Shown here: positions 11,607 through 23,690 of the stretch, in pieces
Layout: every line of letters starts with the position of its first letter
Numbering within the stretch: the stretch's first letter is position 1
DNA from: Liolophura sinensis
Taxonomy: Eukaryota > Mollusca > Polyplacophora > Chitonida > Chitonidae
DNA: 64,000 bases
Assembly: GCF_032854445.1 (NCBI RefSeq)
Contig: NC_088307.1
Span: 4,154,001-4,218,000 of the forward strand
Reading direction: 5' to 3'
Position numbers and translations under genes: made by a program
Notes under the pieces: generated by a model
Told to the model about the DNA's origin: nothing
Databases searched by the model: none
The model's input: only the letters and a program-made list of their open reading frames with translations

Positions 11607-12290
11607 CAGAGATGAGTTGCGGAATGTGACTCTTAAATCGAGCAACACAGTTACGGAGAGAAACTGCTTTTGATGTGTCAGATTGATGCTAAACAACATT
11701 TACTGCATCTTCACACTCACATTAAAACTTCCCTAGCATAAATGGATGTCAAGCAAGTGGTCCCCATAATCAGTTAACTTTTTCATCTAAGTCTCGCTTA
11801 ACCAAAAACAATCCATGACAACTGCACAAATTCACAAAATAAATACATTTTCAGACATAACTTCACTTTGGCTGTAAGCCCTCTGTCACCGTTTTGATCA
11901 CATGTGAGACCAAACGAAACTGAAGCAATTAGCACCATCTGAGAAAAGGTTGAGTGAACCAGGTCAGTGAACTGCTAGACTTGCCTTGTGTTACTATACT
12001 GATTACAATAGGTATTATCTGCCTTGAACTACCTTATTTTTTTCTGCGTTCACATCAATCACGTCATCGATCATTTTTGGTTCGGCAAGACTCACAACAG
12101 GTTAGTTGAACATGGGGACCACTCGGTTGGCCTTGATTTATGCTAGGGAAGTTTTAATGCACGTGTGAAGATGCAGTAAATGCTGTTTACCTTTGATCCG
12201 ACACATTAGAAGCAGTTTCTCTCAGCAACTCTCCAAAATTTCATGTTGCTTGATTTAAGAGTTACATTCTGCAACTAAGTGGAGATAGCC
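11607..12290. mobile_element. Foldback inverted-repeat element, about 215-bp arms
   Basis: The left arm 11607-11819 is the imperfect reverse complement of 12063-12290. Matching blocks include TTTACTGCATCTTCACAC, ATTAAAACTTCCCTAGCATA, GTGGTCCCCAT and AACCAAAAA. The loop of about 240 bp has no coding content. Flanking duplications are not clear. The likely origin is a non-autonomous foldback DNA transposon or MITE. Confidence 0.75.
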
Positions 12291-12667
12291 ATGGGCAAAA
12301 AAGCACATATCCATTGAATTCCCCTTGTACTAAACACCTGAAAGAGATAAAGACTTGGTGGCAGTTTAAAGTTTACAAGCACACATGCAGGCAGGTTAAC
12401 ACTGTGTTTAAAGCCAGTAAACATGTCATGATACTTATTTGTTGAGAAATTGTAATTTGTAGCTTTCGTTGTGAAGTGTTTTTAAGTTCATGATCACTTT
12501 GCTGAGCTGTGAAGAAATTCTGTATATTATCGATATTGTTATTTAAATAACTGAAGTTAAAAGAAAAGAACACATTTATACAAACTATACTGTAAATGAA
12601 AGAGCTATGCAAACTGTGTGGAATTCTATTTTTTTAAATATTTTTTAAAGTTTTTGTAAGAGAGAGA

Positions 12668-12748
12668 AACAGTTTTAAAAATCGTCATTTTCTCCAAGAT
12701 CCACTGGGAAACGGTTTTAAAAATCGTCATTTTCTCCAAGATCCACTG
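12668..12748. repeat. Two-copy 42-bp tandem repeat
   Basis: GTTTTAAAAATCGTCATTTT followed by CTCCAAGATCCACTG occurs twice, essentially identical, at a 42-bp spacing. Confidence 0.9.
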
Positions 12749-14445
12749 AATCGAGGCACATTGAAAATCCCGCCATGTTTTAGACTTGTCCAGTGAATGA
12801 GAGTCATGCTGTTTACAACTTAGACAGTTACTCTTATGCTTGGTTAAAATGAGAGTATTGTAAAATGAGAGTTTATTTTTTAAATGGGTGCTTGTAAAAT
12901 TAATCTTAATACTATTTAAGATGTACTTGTAATACCTGTAATTAATTTAAGTCACCAGATTTGAAGTCACTTGATCAAAGATGTGAATGATGCTGATAGC
13001 ATTATTGGAGTTATAATGTTGACACTATAAAGTGTATTTTTCAGTTTTGGGATCATACATCTCCCCTCCATAACACAGCTGTTGTTGGGAGACAAATCTG
13101 ACTAGTGTGTATATAAGTGAAATGCATTATATGAAGTTTGTTACCTGCGGACACGACTAACATATATAATATCAGAACAGATATAGATCCTGGATATTAA
13201 CTACAAGTCAAATCAAGATAATATTGTTTTTATTGAATAATTGCATGTTAACCAAGCTTCTGAAGGAATTTGCCGTGTCTGAAGCTTTTATTCATTGCAT
13301 TTGAAAGTATGTACACGTCTGCATTAACAACTTCGTGAAAAATTTGGGGTACATATTAGTGTACTAATGGTGTAGTTCTGTATGTAGTTCATACCTATAC
13401 AGTCTTGGTATTTGGCCTTTTTGGATCTTTAAATCAAACTGAGATATGGCAGAGCAAGGAGTATTCAAAAGTAGAGAGTAATACACTCGTTGATCAGTGA
13501 AGCAGGTGCTGCATTGCTTCAGCATAAGTCTTCAACATAGAACAACAGTGTGAAAGATTTGAACACAGTAAGGAAACAAGCTCCATAACCAACAAAAGAC
13601 ATTTTTGGAAACTGGGGGGGGGGGGAGCATATACAAATACCTTTATTGATCAATTCCAGTCATTTCAAAAGTGTTACTGCCGGAAACTTGATTACCCGAT
13701 AACCGGAGCTATTCAACTAAAAACACATGCTTGTTTTCTTGTGGGAATTTTGTTTCTATTGTGTTTTGCATCAAAAGACAGATAGTTTTATTTGCCCCAT
13801 TTTTGTCAGACCATTTCATTAAAGTGATAGACTGAGACATCAGACTGCTTTTTAGGCTGTATATGGGCTCTTCTAATAGACTTGGCAGGCATGACTCTGT
13901 CCAAGCCATGACATGATTTGAATTGAAAATACAAGCAAACTTTGGGTAAGCCTGAATTTCAAGGAAGTAGAAATGTTTGTTTGGTCTTGAACTGACTAAT
14001 TTGGCCATATCTGCTATTTGAAGAGCTGTTACAAATTCTGGTGATTTTATAGCAAAATGTGCATGAACAAAATCAGAGTACATGTATTTGAGAACTTTAA
14101 ATACTTCAGGCCACAACTATATAAATTGTTGTTTTTACAGGGTATAAAAATTAAATCAAAACCTCTAATTTTTGTTCAAGGAATTTTTTCTGCCACAGAC
14201 ATATTTACATTTTTAGAAACCTAATATTAAGATCGAACAAAAGAAAAGTGTTCATTTTCATTTTTATTCCATTTTTGAATTGTTTTCTATCTGATTGCTA
14301 GTAAAACACAAAGCAAAATTGATGATGCCTGACCCTCAACTTTTTGTTTCTTTGTAAGGGGCTAGAAACAGAAGTGAATCATGCTGCGAAGCAAGAATAC
14401 ATGTTTTGCTTAACCAGTTTCTTCAAGGAATCAGGGGGTTAACCT
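12749..14445. other. Upstream region of the zinc-finger gene; one unexplained antisense ORF
   Basis: AT-rich. It includes a 12-G run at 13614-13625 and a minus-strand open frame, 14116-13709 (about 135 codons), preceded by an AG and an in-frame stop. Its start (WPEVFKVLKYMYSD) faintly recalls a BTB-domain helix. I do not call it a gene. Pyrimidine-rich AG sites at 14428-14429 (TTTCTTCAAG) and elsewhere could be acceptors for a 5' UTR exon of the zinc-finger gene. Confidence 0.3.
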
Positions 14446-16722
14446 ATGGAGAAACCATATCTAAATGCCATGGCTGGAAAGTTGACCAATGAAGAAGAAG
14501 AATTGATGTCTGGTACTTCTTACCATGGTCAGCTGCCGGATTATATAAGTGGCAGTGGGTCCCCTCCACGTGAACATGGTTTTCGGCCTACATTCCTCCC
14601 AGAAGAACAGCCAATCAACATGGTCCAACCCAGTTTGAAGATGAACGACAAGCCCAGAACTGAGCCAGTGGTGGTGAACTTTGCATTATCAAAGAGTCAG
14701 AATTTAAAATCAACATTGTTTGAGTGTGAATCCCAGGACTCTGCTTCATCTGACCCTGAAACCAAGCATTCAAAAGTTCCACATTCCTTTAAGACCAGTA
14801 CAAGTTTAGTAGAACACCATGGATTGCAAGAGGAAACCCCAAATTCACAATCCGATTCAGATCAGTTTTCATACCAAACACTTGACTTGTCACATTCAGA
14901 GAGTCAAAGTATTGATGGCCTTATTAATCCAGTGTCAGAAGTGGGATGTCAACATTCTTTTAAAGAAACAAGTAGTAAAGTTAATCCAAAAAGAAGGAGT
15001 CGCAAGGCCAAGGGTTTAGTTAGGAAAAAAGGGGTAAAGTGTTCTAAAGACAATGCTCTTTCGTTAGGAAGCTCAAACCAAGGTCCTTCACAAGGTTTAA
15101 AATTGGATTTAAATGAAGAGCAATTGTCAGCTAGTGTAGGGAAAAGCAAGAGTCCTGGAACAAGGAGGAATCCTGTTTTATCTTCTTTGCTTCATGCTAA
15201 AGCAGAAGCTAGTGAAGTAGTTTGTGCCGATTTACCGGTTGACCTGTGTTCAAAGACGAAAGATGTACATGTAGAGTTGACAGAAGGAAGAGAGGGCACT
15301 GTGTCCACGAGACATGAACGTCCCAGCAAGATGGCGGATGTGGATTCTGGACACACCAATACAGAAAATGGAAATCTTCCTATGGTAAGCATAATCCAAC
15401 TTGTTTATTACGGTGTTGTTTGTCGGTGCAGGATACCCTATCTAATGTTTCCTTCTTATTTTCAAGTATTGCATGCATGTTGTAAATCTAATTGGATTGA
15501 TCGTAATATTTATTAATGGTGTTTTCGGGCTTCTCATTATCTAGTAGTATTTTGGGAAATCTGGTAGTTTCAACTATTTCTACTGGTAACTATATTTTTT
15601 ATTTCCATTGTACTTTAGACTGAAGAAAATAGTCTTGCGAAGTCTACCTCCGGAGATTCCAAAGCAGATCTTGGTCAGCGCAAAAAGAAGAAACGGAAGC
15701 TGTTAAGTGGGAAACCAGGTGAAGGATCGGCTGTGTATAAAAATGTCATCACACGAGGTTTGGTCATGGAAGGAGGCGGGTTAGGCATACAGGCCGCACC
15801 GGAAATCAAACCAAAGCAGAAGCGGTATAGGGGTAAACAGACCGTGTTTTGTTGCTCTCTTTGCCCCAAGACGTTTCCCCTGAACTGTCGTCTAACGAAA
15901 CATCTGAAGACGCACGCAGGAATAAAGCCGTTCATGTGCACCGAGTGCGGCAATTGCTTCACTCAAAACAGTTCACTGCAAAAACACATGCGAACCCACA
16001 CAGGCGAAAAGCCTTACGAATGTCCCGAGTGCCACCGAACGTTTTCCGAGAGCGGGACCTTGGTGCGCCATCGGCGGACTCATAGCGGGTACAAACCGCA
16101 CCCGTGTCCACACTGCAGTAAACGATTCGCTCAGAAGAACAGCCTGAAAATCCACATTCGCTCTCACACGGGTGAAAGGCCCCACAAGTGCCCACGGTGC
16201 CCCAAGAGTTTTGCCAGGCTTCGCTATCTCAGCACGCACATTCGCATTCACACAGGAGACAAACCCTTCAAATGCCCGGTGTGCTTCAAACCTTTTGCAG
16301 CTCAAAGCAACCTCAAGTCCCACATGATTACACACAGTGGGGAAAAGCCTCACGTATGTAGGGTTTGCAACAAGTGCTTCTCGCACAAGAAAACTCTCCA
16401 GCATCACACACGGACGCATTTCGAAGAGGATCCATTCGCATGCAGAGTCTGCGGAAAAGTTTTCGCCTACGCGAGTTCGCTTCACAAACACATGAAGTCT
16501 CACGGGCCCAGCAATCAGTTCTTCTGTAACGTATGTGAGAGAAGCTTCTGCGACAACTTCTCCCTCAAGGGACACATGCGAACCCACTCGGGAGAAGCTC
16601 CTTTCACGTGCTCAGTATGCGGCAAGGGTCTCTACTACCGCAGCTCGCTCAAAAAACATCTTCAGAGGCATAACGACACGCCCGAAGAAAAGCTGGAAAA
16701 TGTGTCCGAGAGTTTAAGCTGA
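14446..16722 (+). CDS. C2H2 zinc-finger protein, ten fingers, 2 coding exons
   Basis: Exons are 14446-15384 and 15619-16722, joined in phase 0 across a 234-bp GT-AG intron, giving 680 aa. An in-frame TAA at 14440-14442 directly precedes the ATG, which supports the start. The first exon (313 aa) is Ser-rich, hydrophilic, with no domain I recognise, and contains basic patches (KRRSRKAKG). The second exon opens with an NLS-like RKKKKRK and then carries ten consecutive C2H2 fingers from about residue 390 to 670, first FCCSLCPKTF, last FTCSVCGKGL. Several linkers are of the TGEKP type (HTGEKPYEC, HTGERPHKC, HTGDKPFKC); linkers 7-9 are atypical (HFEEDPFAC, HGPSNQFFC, HSGEAPFTC). All ten fingers keep both Cys and both His. 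The protein is presumably nuclear and DNA-binding; target and ortholog are unknown. The finger exon is visibly GC-richer than the first exon. Confidence 0.93.
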
Positions 16723-18030
16723 GTAGGCGGACGATTTGGATGTGTGTGGCCTTGGACCCACGTGCCACGTCAGACCTTTCATATGGCACATTTTCTCGAA
16801 AAGATCCTTCTATGGCACGTGTAACCCAGTGGAACTATGGGAGAAAACCGAAGAATGTGTAATTGATTTCAAATGCAGGGATATTTACTTCTCTTTTTAA
16901 AACACTTTGTTGTGAAACAGGCTCAGCCGTAAGAACGGAGTATGAAAACACGATTGTTGGTTTTGACCTTTACGTATTTAGACTTCTCTAAACGACATAT
17001 ATAATTCGAGCCATGTGGATAACCTTAGAAAAGGATGTGTAGAATTTATGTTTAGGAAGTGTATATGTGTTTGTGTAATTTCTGATGAAGCGTAATTGCG
17101 GGTCAAAAGTACTTTAAGACAGGCTTCGGTATGCTTCATTAAGTTAATTGATTTCTGCTGACCCGAATGTATTATTTCATCTAAAGGTGTTATGAAGTTC
17201 ACCTTGAAGGTATATCATTGGACCAATTCTGTCTTTTGACACAATATTGATTGCATGGAAAAATTCTTAGAGACAATTTCTCAGGAGATCTGAAGCATTT
17301 ATAGAGATGTATGTGTACAATTATTATGCACATAGATTTTCTCATAATAATTTATTGCAATATTCGTGGCAATAGTTTTTGCCTCACGATATGTGCTTTT
17401 CATATACACATGCACATACATGTATGTTGAAATGTCCTGTAAAACTCATTTTTCATATGCTGATTAGAAAATAGCATGCTTCATATAGATAGATAGATAT
17501 TAACTATTGTATGCTCTAGAAAATCGTAATTAGCTCGTTTCAGACATTCTTAATTTCTTATTTGTTTTCTGTTTAAAAAATGTTTAAACAAAAAAAGTTT
17601 AGGTTAAATTTCAAATTTAATTTTCAAATTTAATTTAAATGTTCAAATTGCTTTGGCGTCCATCTCTACTAGATGGAGGAATTGTGAACCATGTACATTG
17701 GACTAACATCATTTCGTGTGTTCATACTTATCAAATGTATTTTGAGCACTGTCTGTATATTTGAACAGTATAAAAAGATGGATTTCGGTCGTGCCCTTAG
17801 CTTGGCGAAGAGCGCGAGACATTTTGTATATACGCAGGTCCGGAAGATTGACCTCTTCTGAAATGGAGGGTAAACTGTCGTTTCTGGTGGATGACAGTTC
17901 GTGACTCGAGATACCTTGGCGAACAAGGTATGGAAGGAACGCACGATTACGATTTCCTATTCATTGCATTATATAGATGTATATGTGGCGCTCAAACTCA
18001 ACAAATTCAATAATAGGATGTATACATACA
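16723..18030. other. Probable 3' UTR of zinc-finger gene and intergenic AT-rich sequence
   Basis: No further coding exon was seen, and no canonical AATAAA was recognised close to the stop, so the transcript end is unknown. A GATAGATAGATA run lies near 17487, and AATTT-rich simple sequence near 17590-17645. Confidence 0.35.
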
Positions 18031-18035
18031 TATAT

Positions 18036-18212
18036 TTACTTTATTTATTATTTGATTGTTGGTTTACACCCTACTCAAGAATATTTCACTTATACGACGG
18101 CGGCCAGCATTATGGTGGGAGGAAACCGGGCAGACCCCGGGGGAAACCCATGCCCATCCGCAGGTTGGTGTCTGACCTTCCCACGTACAGCCGGAGAGGA
18201 AGCCAGCACGTA
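18036..18212 (-). mobile_element. SINE family A, head-truncated
   Basis: Antisense body: CTACTCAAGAATATTTCAC, TTATACGACGGCGGCCAGC, GGGAGGAAACCGGGCAGACC, CATCCGCAGGTTGG, GCCGGAGAGGAAGCCAGCA. The tRNA-like head is missing. The two open frames here are repeat artefacts. Confidence 0.9.
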
Positions 18213-18709
18213 CTGTACTTGAATATAGAAAAATGAAATATTTAAATATGTAGATGTGGTGCTTGTTGTTTGTTATGGTACAGTGATTGTATGAATACTT
18301 ACATATGTCTGTAGACTTAATTGTTCATGGGCATTTAATAAGGGCCAATCAGGACTAATATGTATAATCCTTGAACTTGATACATTCACAAAAGCTTATA
18401 CTGTATTGACTTATACTGTAAAAGATTTTAGATAAGTGATGTTTTTGTATCGTTTAGTTAATGATAACAATAGATGGCAATATATAACTGTTAACATCAT
18501 TCAATGTTTTGTATTTAATAAGCATAGGCACGTTTAAGATTACAATTTAATGTTCGAATTTCTGGCTAATGAGACGCCAAAAATTTTAACCCTTCCTTGA
18601 CAAATCCATTGTGAACTTGATTATTCGTTGAAATCTCTCGGTCGAATGTGGAAAAGTTTATCTTCCTCCCAAAAGTTTATCCGGTGGTTTATCCTGCTTC
18701 GTTCTGGCT

Positions 18710-18885
18710 TCCTCGTCACCTTTGAAATTGACGACCGATGTGTAGGTGAAATATACTTGAGTACACAGCATTGGAATTGAAATCCGAGCTCTGCCCAATT
18801 TTCCTTCCACAATAAGGTTGGCCGCCGACGTACAAGTGAAATATTCTTGAGTACGGCGTAAAACACCAATGAAATAAATTAAAGT
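18710..18885 (+). mobile_element. SINE family A, rearranged sense copy
   Basis: CTGGCTTCCTCGTCACC, GAGCTCTGCCCAATTTTCC and GCCGCCGACGTACAAGTGAA are followed by ATTCTTGAGTACGGCGTAAA and AATAAA. A second, diverged GTGAAATATACTTGAGTAC block upstream suggests two copies joined or an internal duplication. Confidence 0.75.
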
Positions 18886-20189
18886 TGAATTCCTCAATCC
18901 GTTACGTGTTGGAAATCAATCGCATCTTAAAGGGTTAGTATTGAGGGTTATCTGTTGGTCCTAGTTATACAGATTATAACCTGTTGAAGCACTGTATTAC
19001 CGAAAGGGCTTCTGAAAAACGTAATAATAACTTTAAATCCATCAAAACCAAGAGAGTTCCTGTCCTAGCCTATGTTCAGTCTGCCGCCAGGTACACTCAA
19101 CAGGTGACGTCATAGATAGCTAATTCCAGTCTCGCTAGGATAAAAAAAACCTGGGAATTCGTTTCGAGACAGATTCTAGGTATACAGGAGCAAAAATAGT
19201 GGAAGACGTTCAAGTTTCGCTTTATGAAAGGGACATCTCCGGGATGTCCCTTCCGGGAATATAAATACATGTACTCTAATCGGGTTTGATATTCTGTTAA
19301 ATTTCAATTGTACATTCGTTAGATGGAACAAGGCGGTCATTCAGGAATAGCATTTTTATAATACTCGAGGTTGTACACAGGTTTATAATACACTAATGAT
19401 TGTTGTGGATGTTCCCGGTTTCTGTCGCCCATATAAGTGGACACAGACCCCCATTACAACTTCCGTTTTTCGGTAGGGACGATTGTAGTTCTGTGTATTT
19501 CAGGGTATAAAGTCTTTTTTTGCTGCCAGCCTGCCGTTTTTGGTGTACAGGTGCATGCTTGGTATCAAAATGATGGAAATTGTCTAAGCTTTGGGCAGGT
19601 ATGAGTTTTAATGGTGAAAGTTTGAAATTCTGGGCGAGAGGACACAAGGAGACAGGTGGTGATGAGGCTGCGAGTGACGTCCCCTTGGCGTTGCTAGGCA
19701 CCCCTCCCAGCTGCCGGCATGGAAAGGTCCAGATTTTGACGGTCAACCTATGTCAAGATTTTTACAGCTTCTTTCTCACAGGCTGGGCCAGGTATGCACC
19801 AAAGCTTATTGGCCTCGGAATGTTTGGGACTGAGCTACAGCGCTAAACGTTAACATTGTCGCTTATGGAAAACTAATGGGGGTCTGTGGCCAAGTAAAAA
19901 CCGGAAACTTGAGTCGGCGTTGAACACCAGTCAAACATGAATAAATAAATAATTCCAGAGGCTCCAGTTCTAAAAGTTACCTCCCTTGCACTATGAAGAT
20001 ACGATTGACACCATAGTTAATAAAGCCCACCACAGAAATTGTATATTTACGTGTTAAATGGTGTGTCTGATGACGATAACTTATATTGTAGATAGTGGTT
20101 GGAAATTGTCCAGACAAGCGACTTTCTGGAAATTGGATCGAATGAATACATCAAATGATGAAGGTTTCACTCTGACAACTTGTTCAAAC
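18886..20189. other. Intergenic, no gene seen
   Basis: Open frames on both strands at 19393-19846 overlap each other and show no domain. A short diverged SINE A tail (TTGAGTCGGCGTTGAACACC, then AATAAATAAATAA) ends near 19950. Confidence 0.4.
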
Positions 20190-20296
20190 CTGGAAATCCT
20201 CCCAACATAATGCTAGCAGCCCTCCTATAAATGAAATATTCTGGAGAACGGCGTAAAACGGCAATCAAATAAATAAATAAATAAATAAATAAATAG
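20190..20296 (+). mobile_element. SINE family A 3' fragment
   Basis: CCTCCCAACATAATGCTAGC, GAAATATTCTGGAGAACGGC and GTAAAACGGCAATC are followed by (AAAT)n. Confidence 0.8.
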
Positions 20297-20436
20297 AAGC
20301 AGGAAATGACTATTTTGATCGACACAGAAACGATAACGTCCAGAATCACAACAAATATTAGGATATTAAAACCAACTCCTAATGAACAGATCTTGAAGAT
20401 ATCTATTAAGAATACAGCTATACACTGTCAAATCGA

Positions 20437-20770
20437 AATCGGGACCGGTAGATCCAGGATCAATCCTTGATCGAGTCACACCTAAGACTTTAAAAGAGGA
20501 AGTTGTAACTTCCTCGCTTGGCGTTCAGCATGAAGGGGATAGTGCAACGACTGGTTGACCCGTATCAGTATAATGGCTCGGGCGGGGCGGCTTACTTGCC
20601 TTCGGTAAGTCGTCTCAGTGAAGCAGCACTAAATAAAAGAGCGGTGGAAATCCGTCCTGCAACAAGGAGGCACATTACACATACATGCACCCTAATGATT
20701 CCTTCGTCGTCATATGACTGAAAAAGTGTTGAGTACGACATTAAACCCCAAGCACTCACTCACTCACTCA
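20437..20770 (+). mobile_element. SINE family B, nearly identical to the 62-kb copy
   Basis: It starts within the tRNA-like head (GGGACCGGTAGATCCAGGAT) and runs through GTGCAACGACTGGTTGACCC, GGCGGGGCGGCTTACTTGCC and TCATATGACTGAAAAAG to a CACTCACTCACTCA end. It differs from 62538-62870 at only a handful of positions. The 67-aa open frame shared by the two copies is a SINE artefact. Confidence 0.9.
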
Positions 20771-20869
20771 AATCGAAATACAGAGTCAACAATCAGTCGG
20801 AGCACATGCATTGAAAGGATGCATGAAGGGCAAAATTATGCTTTGGGTTTTAATTATTCTGTACTGTTC

Positions 20870-21745
20870 CCACATGGGAGAGCTCTACATTAAGGTTAGT
20901 CACCCTTTAAGTTAATCTAGCCTGAGGGCTGCGGTCCTATTCTGGGCCCACATTGAAGAGCTCCAGGTTTGTCGCCTATTTCGTTAAGCTTGCTTAGAGG
21001 GCCCAGGTCCTATGCTGTTCACCGGACCCTCATGGGAGAGCGCTAAATCTCTTTACTATTACATCAAGCTTGCTGATGCTCTATTCTCTTCACTGGGCAC
21101 CCCAGGTTGGTAGTCTATTACGCCAGGCTTGCCTAGAGGACAGGTCCTATTCTGTTGTACGGGCCCTCAGAGGAGAGCCCGAGGTCTGTCGCCTTTTGAT
21201 GCTTGCCTAGAGGGCCGAGGTTCTATTCAGTTAAACGCACGCCCATGGGAGAGCTCTAGGGTTCCCATCTTTGACGCCAAGCTTGTCTAGAGAGCCGAGG
21301 TTCTATTCTGATCAACAAGCCCGCATGGGAGATCTCAAGGTTTGTTGCGTTTGACGCCAAGCTTGCCTAGAGGGCTGCGGTTCTGTTCTGTTCAACAGGC
21401 ATCTAGGTTTGTCGCCTTTAACGCCAAGCTTGCCTTGAGGGCTGAGGCTCTATTCTGTTTACTGGGGCTCTATTCACCGGGCCCATATGGGAGAGCTCTA
21501 GGTTTGCCGCCTTTGACGCCAAGCTTGTCTTGAGGGATGCGGTTCTGTTCTGTTGGCCAGGCACACACAGGGGAGCTCTAGGTTTGTCGCCTAGAGGGCT
21601 GAAGCTCAATTGACCGGATCCTCATGGGAGAGCTCTAAGTTTGCCGCCTTTGACGTCAAGCTTGTGTTCTCTACAGTTCTATTCTGTTTGCCAGGTCCAC
21701 ACAAGGGAGCTGTAAGTTTGCTGCCTATTACGTGAAACTTGCCCA
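20870..21745. repeat. Degenerate tandem array, about 11 copies, 50-100 bp period
   Basis: Recurrent blocks in fixed order: CATGGGAGAGCTCTAGG, TTTGTCGCC, TTTGACGCCAAGCTTG, CCTAGAGGGC and GGTTCTATTCTGTT. GAGAGCTCTA-type blocks occur near 20880, 21245, 21487 and 21622 with variants between. Copies are diverged and unequal in length, so the array is old. Confidence 0.85.
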
Positions 21746-23539
21746 TACAAACTGATTTTTTCACCCACGGGACGTAGAAATCAAAGTGTTGTATCGGACA
21801 ATGTTAATGCGCATTTCCCACAGTTGAAAAAAGATTTGTACTTTTCGATCAGACCTCAGGTTTAGTTGCATACTGCCCAACACACAGCTGCACCGCTGAA
21901 ATGGTTGTAGACTGATCAGCTTTAACTTAGCGTCTCGCCTTCCTCCTTGACGTACACGATAAGGCTTTTACATAGTCTGATTGGATGAAAGCTTTGATTG
22001 GCAAGCGCGTTTCGGTGCACGGTAATTACCCTCAAATTCTTGACCATGCTTAAGTTTCCAGGTAAAACTAAGTAGCATCATTTTATACCCTCTAACGCCT
22101 TGCGGCCAAAAGCTCTAGACTACAAAGACAACTTTCCACTAGATTCGTAAACCATATAAGAATTGAAAATATCTTTGTTTATGATTAAGGGAACGTTCCG
22201 TAATTAATTCGTACTTAACAAGGTGTTCCGACAGCGGGTCTTGTCTTCCTTTACCATGAAAACAAGATCGGCGTTAAAATGTTGAACCCCGTTATGTGTG
22301 TGTCCTTGCACGTGTGTATGTCAAGGCATCGGCTATCTACCTTGTAAATGACAGAACAGCAGCGCCTCTACCTACCGAACAGAAATACCAGCAATGATTA
22401 TTCTTCATCTCTCTTCATCACAATTGTATATTGAAATCAAGTATATAGAGGTCACTTTTGTTCCATCATTTACCAAATTTACCTCCCTCTGTGTAGAGCC
22501 AGTTAGCCCAATTCAAAGGAATATACTAGATCTACTGTACACTACCGACTTGACCACTGATATACGGCTAAGATAGTCCGGGCCGACTATAAGTCCGAAG
22601 AAAGTTATGTTTCTGACTGGAACTCTCACTAATGGCCATCCAGACACTGGTCGTATGCACGTGAAAAAATTTTCCACACAGTTTCCAGAGCGGGTGGTTT
22701 ACTCTTTGAACACAGGGTTGTCCACCAAGAACCTGCATGAGAACAACGGAAGCTGGGGAGTCGTGAAAATTTCCTGTCCAAGAATGGTAGTGGATCCACC
22801 TAGCGAATGAAAGACATATGCCTTAACCACTTTGTCACAGTCACTACTGCGCATGACTACATTATGCGCAAGGACGGTCGAGCATAATGTCACCATACTA
22901 TCATACAGGTCTTTTTGCTAAATGGTTGGGTGTCCGGTCTTCAATCTATATTTTGTATTCCTTGTAATGATTGTGGATGCTGTCATCAGCTATGTGACAA
23001 ACATAGGCCCCCTTGTTCAAAGGTGTATTAGGACTTAAGGCCGGGACTATATTTAGTCCAGGCTAAAGTGACATTTACTTTGTATTCGGATGATACTGGT
23101 GATAAAATTTAAACTTGGCTTATATTTAATACAAAACCAACGAGGCCTGGATGCGAGCAAAGGATCCTAATTGGACATTGAACGATCAGTATTTCAGATA
23201 TAAATGGATGCCAATATATCTCAGTGGGCAACCTTTCTAGTCTGAAGTATAAATCGTGTCTATCCTTGTCTATGCTTACAAGATTAGCTGCTAAACCGGA
23301 AAACGTTTTACTCCTGTATTACAAGAAAACAATGGCCAATGCAACTTGGACTAGTGTCGCTATTGCGCAGGAAAATTTACCCGGAGGACTCCAGACTTTG
23401 TTTATGTGACTTAAATACGATGTAAATTATATGATGAGGCCTTGGGTGCGGTTGATACATCATTTCGACTGTGTTGTAGTTTTAGGTACCTTTGATGCAC
23501 ACTTGTTTTCAGGTTGTGCGATGGAGGCTAGTTTTATGA
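21746..23539. other. Intergenic, no gene seen
   Basis: Only short frames without domains or splice context. No repeat family was recognised. Confidence 0.4.
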
Positions 23540-23690
23540 GTGGATCGTACCTGGGAAGGTCTGGCATTAACCTGTGGATGGTCGTGGATTTCCACTGCAC
23601 TAATACTCACCCATAATGCTCATCGCACTCATATAAGTGAAATATCCTTGAATACGACGTGAAACTTCAATCAAATAAACAAATAAATTT
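23540..23690 (+). mobile_element. SINE family A, diverged 5'-truncated copy
   Basis: GATCGTACCTGGGAAGGTC, CTGTGGATGGTCGTGG, CACCCATAATGCTCATCGC and AAGTGAAATATCCTTGAATA, then AATCAAATAAACAAATAAAT. Several differences from the consensus seen in the other copies. Confidence 0.8.

Noticed and set aside
15973-16587. 204-codon minus-strand ORF
   Set aside because: Shadow of the zinc-finger exon; the plus frame has ten intact C2H2 fingers.
20518-20721. 67-aa ORF conserved with 62612-62815
   Set aside because: The similarity is that of two SINE B copies, not of a protein under selection.
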